Source: an uncultured Sphingomonadales bacterium (GTDB lineage Bacteria; Pseudomonadota; Alphaproteobacteria; Sphingomonadales; Sphingomonadaceae). Taken from it: a DNA stretch of 5,205 bases. The position numbers and the translations under genes are program-made. Positions 1-5,205 of the stretch are shown in pieces. The DNA is taken from positions 1 through 5,205 of the forward strand of contig CAITOD010000752.1 in the NCBI GenBank assembly GCA_903893935.1. The letters run 5' to 3'. The notes under the pieces are model-generated. The model worked only from the letters and a program-made list of their open reading frames with translations. It made no database searches and was not told where the DNA came from. The first letter of the stretch is position 1, and the number at the start of each line of letters is the position of its first letter.

Positions 1-35
1 AGCAGATCGAGATCGAGCGTACGGGTGCCGGGCAT
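1..35 (-). CDS. Divergent gene, N-terminal fragment, probable LysR-type transcriptional regulator
   Basis: Reading the minus strand from an ATG at 35-33 gives MPGTRTLDLDL, then the window ends. A short hydrophilic lead followed by a 'LDLDLL'-like stretch is the usual opening of LysR-type regulators, just before helix 1 of the winged helix-turn-helix. Only eleven residues are visible, so the family call rests on this motif and on context: LysR-type genes are commonly divergent from inorganic-carbon uptake and CO2-fixation operons. An in-frame ATG at 47-45 would add MNEA to the N-terminus. Neither start has a clear Shine-Dalgarno sequence. If correct, the protein probably binds the intergenic region and controls the dab genes in response to a carbon metabolite; that role is inference. 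Confidence 0.5.
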   Translation of the reverse strand, partial: MPGTRTLDLDL

Positions 36-47
36 CGCTTCATTCAT

Positions 48-77
48 TTCACATTGCAATGACAGCCATTGTATCAA
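48..77 (+). promoter_or_regulatory. Candidate promoter for the dabBA-PII operon
   Basis: TTCACA (48-53, five of six matches to the -35 consensus) is followed after 18 bases by TATCAA (72-77, four of six matches to the -10 consensus). Transcription would begin near 84, with a leader of about 50 bases to the dabB ATG. The -10 box overlaps that of the minus-strand candidate (68-73), so the two promoters would compete for polymerase, a layout common for LysR-type regulators and their targets. A real but activator-dependent promoter could look this weak. Confidence 0.35.
52..61. promoter_or_regulatory. 10-bp perfect palindrome, possible operator
   Basis: CATTGCAATG is its own reverse complement. 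It sits inside the spacer of the candidate dab promoter, in a stretch much richer in A and T than the genes on either side. The half-site CATTG recurs at 67-71, and an inverted pair TTGT (69-72) / ACAA (86-89) lies further downstream. These are plausible contact sites for the divergent regulator, but no single site fits a full LysR-type box convincingly. Confidence 0.35.
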
Positions 78-96
78 CTCGTTTAACAAATGCAAA
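68..96 (-). promoter_or_regulatory. Candidate promoter for the divergent LysR-type gene
   Basis: On the minus strand TTTGCA (96-91, four of six matches to a -35 box) lies 17 bases before TACAAT (73-68, five of six matches to a -10 box). Transcription would start near 61, giving a leader of about 14 to 26 bases before the possible ATGs at 47 and 35. This is a match by eye to the sigma-70 consensus and has no further support. Confidence 0.35.
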
Positions 97-134
97 GCCC
101 GGCGGCACAAGCCTCTCCGACCAAGGAGATGCCG

Positions 135-1484
135 ATGTCCGACCAAAGCCGAGCCCTTCCGAACGTGCTGCCGCCGCTGCTGTGGAGCGCACTGGCGCTG
201 CTTCCGCTCGTGGCGCTGGCCTGGCGCGTGGACCGGCTGACGCTCGCTTTTGCAGCGCTGACGCTGTTTGTCGGCGCGACCGTCGCCACTTTCTCGCAGC
301 GTTATATGCGCGCCGACCGGCACGTGCGCGCTTATTCCGCAACGGTCGGCCTGCTGGTGACCAGCGTGCTGGTCTGCGTCGCCAGCACCAACATGGCACT
401 GCTCGCGCTGGCGTGGATCGCGAGCGGCGTGCTGCTGGCGCGGCTGATCGGCCATGGCGACAACTGGCCCGAAGCGCGCGCGGCGGCGCGGCGGGCGCGG
501 ATCGCCTTCGCAATGGGTGACAGCGCGCTGGTCGCCGCACTCGCGCTGCTGGCGTGGCATTCCGGCAGCTGGCAGATTGCGACCGCGCTCGCGCATGTCG
601 CTTCGCTCCCCGCGGCATGGGCGCTGGCCATCGCATGTCTGCTGCTGGTCGCAGGCGCGGCACGCTGCGCCTTGCCACCGTTTTCGGGCTGGCTGCTGTC
701 GTCGATGACCGCTCCGACCCCGGTCTCCGCGCTGATGCACGCCGGGCTAGTCAACGCCGGCGGGTTCCTGCTGCTGCGCTTTGCCTCCGTGTTCGAAGCT
801 GCGCCGCTGGCGCGGTGGGGCACAGTGCTGGTCGGGCTTGCGGCGGCGGTGCACGGGCTCGGGATCATGCTGGTGCGGCCCGATATCAAGCGCGCGCTGG
901 CCGGATCGACCGTGTCGCAAATGGGCTTCATGATCATGAGCTGCGGGCTTGGCGTCTATTCGGCAGCGCTCTGGCATATTGTCGCGCATGGTCTGTTCAA
1001 GGCCTGGCTGTTCCTTGGTTCGGGATCGTCGATCGGCATGCACGCAAGCCTTGCATCGCCTGCGCGCGCCAACGCCGTGCCGGTTATTGCCGGTCTGGCG
1101 CTGGTGTGCGGCGCGGCGCTGCTGTCGTCCGGCCATGCCGATGCCACGCTGGTGCCCTTCCTCCTCGGGATCGCCACCGCTGCCGCCATGCTGGCGGGCG
1201 CGCTGCAATCGGCGCTGTCGCTGCGCGCGCGGTTGACTTTGGTTGTGGCGCTGGCCGGCCTTGCATGCTTCCACGCGGCCGGGCTCTTGCTGGCGCGGGT
1301 GATCGCACGGCCCGATGCGCCAAGCGTTCTGCCGGGCTGGGCGCTGGTCGGGCTTTCGGCGGGCTTTCTGGGCCTGTGGGTGTGGCAGTGGCTCGCGCGT
1401 GACCGGCCGATGCCTGCGCTGCTCTATGTCCGGCTGCTCAATGCCGGCGCCTTTCCGCACTTCGCTACCGGAGACGCACAATGA
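135..1484 (+). CDS. dabB: DabB, NuoL-like membrane subunit of the DAB inorganic carbon transporter
   Basis: A 449-residue polytopic membrane protein of the proton-conducting (NuoL/MrpA-like) family. In DAB systems this subunit is thought to conduct H+ or Na+ and so energise DabA. The start at 135 is chosen because AAGGAG (123-128) lies six bases upstream; the in-frame ATGs at 90 and 129 lack a well-placed Shine-Dalgarno. About a dozen hydrophobic segments run from residue 9 to near the end. Family motifs include APTPVSALMHAG (193-204), STVSQMGFM (258-266) and WHIVAHGLFKAWLFLG (from 280). H202 matches NuoL H254, and H281, H285 and K289 match NuoL H334, H338 and K342. By my alignment R177 takes the place of NuoL K229 and I95 that of E144. 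The protein is far shorter than NuoL and lacks its long C-terminal lateral helix. It overlaps dabA by ATGA, which suggests translational coupling. The neighbouring dabA distinguishes it from a complex I or Mrp subunit. Confidence 0.93.
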   Translation: MSDQSRALPNVLPPLLWSALALLPLVALAWRVDRLTLAFAALTLFVGATVATFSQRYMRADRHVRAYSATVGLLVTSVLVCVASTNMALLALAWIASGVLLARLIGHGDNWPEARAAARRARIAFAMGDSALVAALALLAWHSGSWQIATALAHVASLPAAWALAIACLLLVAGAARCALPPFSGWLLSSMTAPTPVSALMHAGLVNAGGFLLLRFASVFEAAPLARWGTVLVGLAAAVHGLGIMLVRPDIKRALAGSTVSQMGFMIMSCGLGVYSAALWHIVAHGLFKAWLFLGSGSSIGMHASLASPARANAVPVIAGLALVCGAALLSSGHADATLVPFLLGIATAAAMLAGALQSALSLRARLTLVVALAGLACFHAAGLLLARVIARPDAPSVLPGWALVGLSAGFLGLWVWQWLARDRPMPALLYVRLLNAGAFPHFATGDAQ

Positions 1485-4000
1485 CCATGATGGCCCCGAT
1501 TATCGCCGACGAACGCGGGTTCACACGCACCGAAATCGCCGGGCTGGTGGGCCTCGCCGGGCGCATGGTGCCGCCGTTATGGCCGCTCGAAAGCGCGATT
1601 GCGGTCAATCCGCTGGCCGGATTCGAAGACCTGCCGTTTGACTCGGCGGTCAGGCAGGGTGCGGTGCGGTTCGGTGCGGCAACCAGCCTGCCGCTCGACC
1701 AGTGGCGGCGGCTGCTGGCGGCCGGGCGGATCGATCAGGGTGCGCTGCGCGATGCGGCCACGGCGCAGCTTGGCGGGCTCTATGGCGCTTGTGCGGTGAT
1801 CGCGCCGGGGGTGAATGCGCTCGATGTGCTGATCGCGCGGTTGTGCGATGTGCCGCTCGCCGAGCGTGCACCGGCGCCCGCGCTGGTTGCGCCCGAAGTG
1901 GCGTTTCTGGGCAAATGGTGCGCGGCATTCTTCGACCAGGGCCAGGCTGCCAGCGCGATGCCCTATCGCGCGCTGGGGCTTTACCGCGCGGTGCTCGGTC
2001 TTGCCGGGCACGATCCCGAATTCCGCGCGTTGGCAGGGGCAGCGGGGGCGCAATTGCTGCTGACCGTGCCGCGCGATCCGCTCGAAGCGATCGGCGAAGC
2101 GCTGGTGGTGCTGGGCGTGCCCGAGGAACTGGCGCTCGATCACCTGAGCGGCCATGTGGCACGCATGCCGGGCTGGGCAGGGCACATCCGCTGGCGGAGC
2201 GAACACGCCGATCGCGCGTGGTCGGCAGCGGCGCCCGCGACAATGGCCGATCTGATCGCGCTGTGGCTGCTGCTCGAACGTGCGGGTGCCCTTTCAGCGC
2301 CCGCCAAAGCGCCGGTCATGCCCGATGCAACCCACGCGCTCGCCGCGCATTTCGGCTTTGCGCTTGCCGATCTCGATGCAGCACGGCGCGCGCGTTTTGC
2401 CGCGATTGCGGCGCTTGATCACGGCACACTTGGCCGGATTTTCATGGTTGCGGCGGAGCGGGGCTGGTGCAACGCCTATGTGCCGCGTTTGCAGGCAGCC
2501 GCACAGCAACCCGCCGAAACCGTCGCACCCGATGCGCAACTGGTGTTCTGCATCGATGTGCGCTCCGAACCCTTCCGCCGCGCTTTGGAGGCCGAAGGGC
2601 GTTACGCAACATTTGGTTATGCGGGCTTCTTCGGGCTGCCGGTGGCGCTCCATCGCGCGGGCGAAGCGCAGCGCAAGCGGCTGTTGCCGGTGCTGCTCGC
2701 GCCGCAGCACGATGTGGTCGAAGCGCCGGTCGCGGGGCGCGAAAGCGAAGCGGCGGCGCTGGCCGGGGCCGAAGCGCGCGCGCGCGAAGCGGCCGAGCTG
2801 TTTGCGCGCGCCAAGCAGGGCTCCGCGACCGCCTTTGCCACGGCCGAGGCGACCGGGCCGCTCGCCGGGCTGATCATGGCGACGCGCACCGTCGCCCCGC
2901 GACTGACCGCACGGCTGGCCCGCCTGATCGCACCCGATCGCAGCGAGGTGTTCGCGCCCGATGCCCGCGCCGGTGCGGCGTTCACGCTTGCCGACAAGCT
3001 GGGCTATGCGACCGCGCTGTTCCGGCTGACCGGCCTGTCGCCGCAGACCGCGCGGCTGGTCTTGCTGGTCGGGCATGGCGGCAGCGCGATCAACAACCCT
3101 TATGCCGCAGCGCTCGATTGCGGCGCCTGCGGGGGCCACGCCGGCGGCGCCAATGCGCGCATGCTGGCGGGCATGCTCAACGAGCCCGCCGTGCGCGAAG
3201 GTCTGGCACGCCAGGGCCTGGCGCTGCCTGCGCATACCGTGTTCGTGGCGGCTGAACACAACACGACCACTGATGCAGTCACGCTGTTCGACACGCATAT
3301 GGTGCCCGAAAGCCATCGCGACGATCTGGCGCGGCTGGTCGCCGATCTCGATCGCGCCGGCACCGCCAACCGTGCGCGCCGTGCGCGGCAACTCGGGCGC
3401 ACGGCCGACGATCTGCTGACCGGCGCGGTGCACTGGGGCGAAGTGCGGCCCGAATGGGCGCTCGCCGGCAATGCCGCGTTCGTGGTGGGTCCGCGCGCGC
3501 TGACCCGAAGCCTCGATCTCGACGGACGCGCGTTTCTGCACAGTTATGACTGGCAGGGCGATGCCGACGGCAGCGCGCTGGCGACGATCCTGACCGCGCC
3601 GATGGTCGTCGCGCAATGGATCAATTGCCAGTACCTGTTTTCGACCATCGACAACCACCGCTACGGTTCGGGCGACAAAGTCACCCAGAACGTGATCGGC
3701 GGGATCGGCGTCGTGCAGGGCAATGGCGGCGATCTGGCGGTCGGCCTGTCGCGCCAGTCGCTGTTCGATGACGCGGGCGTGCCTTTCCATGTGCCGCAGC
3801 GGCTGACGTGTGTGGTGTTGGCGCCGTTCGATCGCGTTGCTGCGGTGGTCGAAGCGCACGACATTCTGCGCCGCCTGTTCGGCAACGGCTGGGTGCACCT
3901 GGTCGTGATCGACCCCGTTACCGGCAAAGCTCGCCGCTGGGCGCGCGACGACGAAGCGCTTGCCGAGGGCAGCAGCCCGCTTGCCATGACTTCAGCCTGA
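1481..4000 (+). CDS. dabA: DabA, zinc-binding subunit of the DAB inorganic carbon transporter (DUF2309/UPF0753)
   Basis: An 839-residue protein, close to the roughly 830 residues of Halothiobacillus neapolitanus DabA. DabA resembles beta-carbonic anhydrase around its zinc site and is proposed to hydrate CO2 to bicarbonate in the cytoplasm only when coupled to DabB. The four residues shown to be needed in H. neapolitanus (C351, D353, H524, C539) correspond here to C357 and D359 in FCIDVRSEPFRRALE, H532 in LLVGHGGSAINNPY, and C547 in LDCGACGG. The H-to-C spacing of 15 is identical. Other family blocks are PPLWPLESAIAVNPLAG (31-47) near the N-terminus, and QYLFSTIDNHRYGSGDKVTQ followed by GVVQGNGGDLAVGLSRQS in the C-terminal quarter. 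No membrane segments are evident, as expected for a peripheral subunit. GGAG at 1470-1473 lies seven bases before the ATG, inside the end of dabB. The reading frame is intact. ATGs at 1487 and 1490 are possible alternative starts. Confidence 0.97.
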   Translation: MTMMAPIIADERGFTRTEIAGLVGLAGRMVPPLWPLESAIAVNPLAGFEDLPFDSAVRQGAVRFGAATSLPLDQWRRLLAAGRIDQGALRDAATAQLGGLYGACAVIAPGVNALDVLIARLCDVPLAERAPAPALVAPEVAFLGKWCAAFFDQGQAASAMPYRALGLYRAVLGLAGHDPEFRALAGAAGAQLLLTVPRDPLEAIGEALVVLGVPEELALDHLSGHVARMPGWAGHIRWRSEHADRAWSAAAPATMADLIALWLLLERAGALSAPAKAPVMPDATHALAAHFGFALADLDAARRARFAAIAALDHGTLGRIFMVAAERGWCNAYVPRLQAAAQQPAETVAPDAQLVFCIDVRSEPFRRALEAEGRYATFGYAGFFGLPVALHRAGEAQRKRLLPVLLAPQHDVVEAPVAGRESEAAALAGAEARAREAAELFARAKQGSATAFATAEATGPLAGLIMATRTVAPRLTARLARLIAPDRSEVFAPDARAGAAFTLADKLGYATALFRLTGLSPQTARLVLLVGHGGSAINNPYAAALDCGACGGHAGGANARMLAGMLNEPAVREGLARQGLALPAHTVFVAAEHNTTTDAVTLFDTHMVPESHRDDLARLVADLDRAGTANRARRARQLGRTADDLLTGAVHWGEVRPEWALAGNAAFVVGPRALTRSLDLDGRAFLHSYDWQGDADGSALATILTAPMVVAQWINCQYLFSTIDNHRYGSGDKVTQNVIGGIGVVQGNGGDLAVGLSRQSLFDDAGVPFHVPQRLTCVVLAPFDRVAAVVEAHDILRRLFGNGWVHLVVIDPVTGKARRWARDDEALAEGSSPLAMTSA

Positions 4001-4004
4001 GGAG
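4001..4004 (+). promoter_or_regulatory. Ribosome binding site deciding the PII-like gene start
   Basis: GGAG follows directly after the dabA stop codon TGA (3998-4000). It lies six bases before a GTG at 4011 and nine before an ATG at 4014, both in the same frame, so either could initiate. ATG is preferred by codon type; the two products differ by one residue. Confidence 0.6.
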
Positions 4005-4013
4005 ACTTGTGTG

Positions 4014-4373
4014 ATGTCTGCCCCCATGACCGCCGAACCGCGCCTGCACCGCTTGCGCAAGATCGAAATCGTTATCCACGCCGAAGACCAGCGGCTGGTC
4101 GAAGACTTGCTGACCGCTGCCCGCGTCACCGGCTGGACCATGATCCGCGATGTCGCCGGGATGGGCCACAGCGGGTTCCACCAGGGCAAATCGATTTTCA
4201 ACGACCAGAGCGGACTGGTGATGTTTGTCGGCGTCGCCGACCCGGCGACGGTGGCCGAAGCCGCCCGCGGGCTTGCGCGGCTGTTCGCCTCGCGCCCGGG
4301 GGTGACGTTCCTGTCCGATGTCGAAGTGATGCGATCGGATTATTTCGCGGGGCCAGCCAGTGTCCGGGTTTAG
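4014..4373 (+). CDS. PII-like signalling protein of the dab operon
   Basis: A 119-residue protein with the alternating strand/helix pattern of the PII superfamily (ferredoxin-like fold, normally a trimer). Predicted elements are strand 1 KIEIVIHA (16-23), helix 1 about 26-39, strand 2 about 41-48, a T-loop-like segment GMGHSGFHQGKSIFND (49-64), strand 3 LVMFVGVAD (68-76), helix 2 about 77-93, and strand 4 VTFLSDVEVMRSDYF (97-111). The GHSG start of the loop resembles the GxxKGH region of GlnB. The loop is shorter, however, and has no equivalent of the uridylylated Tyr51, and the GlnB B-loop (TGKIGDGKIFV type) is not recognisable. It is therefore not a GlnB/GlnK nitrogen regulator. PII-like proteins next to carbon-uptake or carboxysome genes (SbtB, CPII) bind adenine nucleotides and, for CPII, bicarbonate. 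By analogy this one may gate or sense the DabAB pump, which is inference. It starts 13 bases after dabA, so it is probably co-transcribed. Confidence 0.85.
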   Translation: MSAPMTAEPRLHRLRKIEIVIHAEDQRLVEDLLTAARVTGWTMIRDVAGMGHSGFHQGKSIFNDQSGLVMFVGVADPATVAEAARGLARLFASRPGVTFLSDVEVMRSDYFAGPASVRV

Positions 4374-4457
4374 GCCGCGTGGACAAGATTGGAGTAATCC
4401 CGGTCGCAAGCGCGAATGTCGGGAGACGGCCCGAATGCCGCCGTCGCGCTCTCGGGC
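4374..4457. other. Convergent intergenic gap with a weak dyad, no clear terminator
   Basis: This gap separates the stop of the PII-like gene from the stop of the minus-strand gene. GACGGC (4425-4430) can pair with GCCGTC (4440-4445) around a nine-base loop. No T-run follows on either strand, so it is not a canonical intrinsic terminator, though it might slow polymerase in both directions. I see no other gene or RNA here. Confidence 0.4.
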
Positions 4458-5057
4458 TTACGCGTCCACCAGGTAGACTGCGATGATGCGATAGGGACCG
4501 GGTTCAGTGTTGCGAAAACCGCCGCTTTCAATCACTGCCTGCGCCTCGTCAAAGCTATGAAACAGACATCGCTGATTTACTGCAACCGAGGATGCCAGCC
4601 GGTTGCATGACAAAGGTGAACATTCGGGCGACGTTCCTGCAGCGAATGTGACGACATCAAATCCGCTAGGAATGGCAGCGATCGGCGGAACGACAGCGGT
4701 TGGGAAGTCGTCGGGTTCGAACGGCGCCCAAGACGATAACGTGTCGTCGAACTGCCGATGATAAGCCTCGTAATAAAACAGGCTTAGCGTTTCTGTCGGG
4801 ACTCCCAGAGTTTCCGCCGCGCTCCGAGCCTTGTCAGCCGTATCGAAGAACCACCAGCCGTTGTGCTGCCAAATCGGGATATAATTGCCGAAATCCGGTG
4901 ACACACAATTGCTGACGGAATGCACTGCCGTGACAAGCGGCGCGACCGCCCAATCCGGCGCAGGCGACGTGACATGTTTCAACATGTAGCCGAGGGGGAT
5001 CATTTGCGGCGCGCCCATGCCAATATCATAACAGCAAAATTGTGATGCGCGCGGCAT
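4458..5057 (-). CDS. Uncharacterised conserved-looking protein, about 199 residues
   Basis: An open frame of 199 residues from the ATG at 5057 to TAA at 4460-4458. I cannot name a family with certainty. It looks like a genuine soluble protein: balanced composition, many aromatics, no signal peptide or membrane segment. Notable blocks are SVSNCVSPDFGNYIPIWQHN with GWWFFD (47-72), LFYYEAY (93-99), WAPFEPDDF (110-118), GFDVVTF (132-138), ECSPLSCN (145-152), and EPGPYRIIAVYLV at the C-terminus. Cysteines 51, 146, 151 and 164 could bind metal, but no pattern proves it. The start is uncertain. GGAG (5066-5063) lies five bases before the ATG at 5057, which is why it is chosen. A GTG at 5108 and ATGs at 5018 and 5003 are in frame, and the 5003 start (MIPLGYML) fits my recollection of how similar hypothetical proteins begin. 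The gene is convergent to the dab operon and lower in GC than it. No function is assigned. Confidence 0.75.
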   Translation of the reverse strand: MPRASQFCCYDIGMGAPQMIPLGYMLKHVTSPAPDWAVAPLVTAVHSVSNCVSPDFGNYIPIWQHNGWWFFDTADKARSAAETLGVPTETLSLFYYEAYHRQFDDTLSSWAPFEPDDFPTAVVPPIAAIPSGFDVVTFAAGTSPECSPLSCNRLASSVAVNQRCLFHSFDEAQAVIESGGFRNTEPGPYRIIAVYLVDA

Positions 5058-5114
5058 TCCCGCTCCAGTCAACGAGGCGCCAAAAGCTGCCCTTGCGCAA
5101 ATTGCCACTGCCGG

Positions 5115-5130
5115 CCGTTCGATCGAACGG
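5115..5130. promoter_or_regulatory. 16-bp perfect palindrome, candidate operator
   Basis: CCGTTCGATCGAACGG is a perfect inverted repeat with 8-base arms and no spacer. It lies four bases downstream of the TATAAT box, so it covers the predicted transcription start. A dimeric repressor bound here would block initiation of the minus-strand gene. No T-run follows, which argues against a terminator. Confidence 0.5.
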
Positions 5131-5133
5131 TGA

Positions 5134-5139
5134 ATTATA
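5134..5139 (-). promoter_or_regulatory. Consensus -10 box upstream of the minus-strand gene
   Basis: The minus strand reads TATAAT exactly at 5139-5134. No good -35 hexamer lies 16 to 18 bases upstream (around 5156-5163). Transcription would start near 5127, giving a leader of about 70 bases before the ATG at 5057 and leaving room for the GTG at 5108. A second weaker candidate is an extended -10 (TG-T-TATGAT, box at 5030-5025), which would serve only the ATG starts at 5018 or 5003. Confidence 0.45.
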
Positions 5140-5165
5140 CCAAGGTGCGTTGAGAGGAACCTGTT

Positions 5166-5193
5166 AAGCCCCTCCCCTTCAGGGGAGGGGTTT
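5166..5193. repeat. GC-rich hairpin, dispersed-repeat-like or terminator
   Basis: CCCCTCCCC (5169-5177), loop TTCA (5178-5181) and GGGGAGGGG (5182-5190) form a perfect 9-bp stem. It extends to 12 bp through one G-T and two A-T pairs (5166-5168 with 5191-5193). Only three T residues follow, then GGGGTGGGGG continues to the window edge. Similar C/T-rich hairpins followed by G-runs are, from memory, common dispersed intergenic repeats in sphingomonads and other alphaproteobacteria. A terminator for a gene beyond the window is also possible. Confidence 0.6.
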
Positions 5194-5205
5194 GGGGTGG
5201 GGGCT

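Noticed and set aside
90..134. Upstream extension of dabB to the ATG at 90
   Set aside because: The ATG at 90 has no Shine-Dalgarno sequence, while AAGGAG at 123-128 is ideally spaced for the ATG at 135. The extra residues also do not resemble a DabB N-terminus.
135..1484. Complex I NuoL or an Mrp antiporter subunit
   Set aside because: The length of 449 residues, the loss of the TM5 glutamate and the overlap with dabA fit DabB better; no other nuo or mrp gene is present.
2294..3898. Long minus-strand open frame of 534 codons opposite dabA
   Set aside because: It is a shadow of high-GC codon use in dabA. Its translation is rich in Arg, Gln, His and Ala without family motifs, and dabA is unambiguous in this stretch.
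4425..4445. Intrinsic terminator for the dab operon
   Set aside because: The 6-bp stem has a nine-base loop and no T-run on either strand, so it is recorded only as a weak dyad.
4416..4610. Small plus-strand open frame of 64 codons after the PII-like gene
   Set aside because: It largely overlaps the minus-strand gene, has no clear ribosome binding site, and its product shows no recognisable features.
1..5205. CRISPR array, tRNA, rRNA or insertion sequence
   Set aside because: I saw no regularly spaced direct repeats, tRNA-like cloverleaf, rRNA sequence, transposase motif or terminal inverted repeats.

Overview
The window is high-GC, proteobacterial-looking DNA. Gene content, codon use and the GC-rich hairpin at the right end fit an alphaproteobacterium, perhaps a sphingomonad; this lineage guess is inference, not proof. 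The central finding is a complete inorganic-carbon (DIC) uptake locus of the DAB type. It reads, left to right on the + strand: dabB (membrane subunit, NuoL-like), dabA (large zinc/carbonic-anhydrase-like subunit, formerly DUF2309/UPF0753) and a small PII-like protein gene.

Layout: positions 1-35 hold the first codons of a minus-strand gene whose visible N-terminus looks like a LysR-type regulator. Positions 36-134 are a short AT-richer divergent intergenic region with candidate back-to-back promoters and a 10-bp palindrome. dabB (135-1484) overlaps dabA (1481-4000) by four bases (ATGA), and the PII-like gene (4014-4373) follows 13 bases after the dabA stop. These three genes therefore look like one operon. 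An 84-base convergent gap follows. A minus-strand gene for an unrecognised conserved-looking protein (about 4458-5057) comes next, in DNA of visibly lower GC. Upstream of that gene are a consensus -10 box, a 16-bp perfect palindrome and, at the window edge, a strong GC-rich hairpin of the dispersed-repeat or terminator kind.

How the genes work together: in characterised DAB systems DabA and DabB form an energy-coupled complex. DabB is thought to conduct cations, and DabA is thought to convert CO2 to bicarbonate vectorially at a zinc site. All four residues known to matter in DabA (two Cys, one Asp, one His) are present here with the right spacing, so the pump should be active. The PII-like protein is a plausible regulator of the complex, sensing a nucleotide or bicarbonate, and the divergent LysR-type gene is a plausible transcriptional regulator. 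Both roles are inferred from context. The gene at 4458-5057 has no evident link to carbon uptake.
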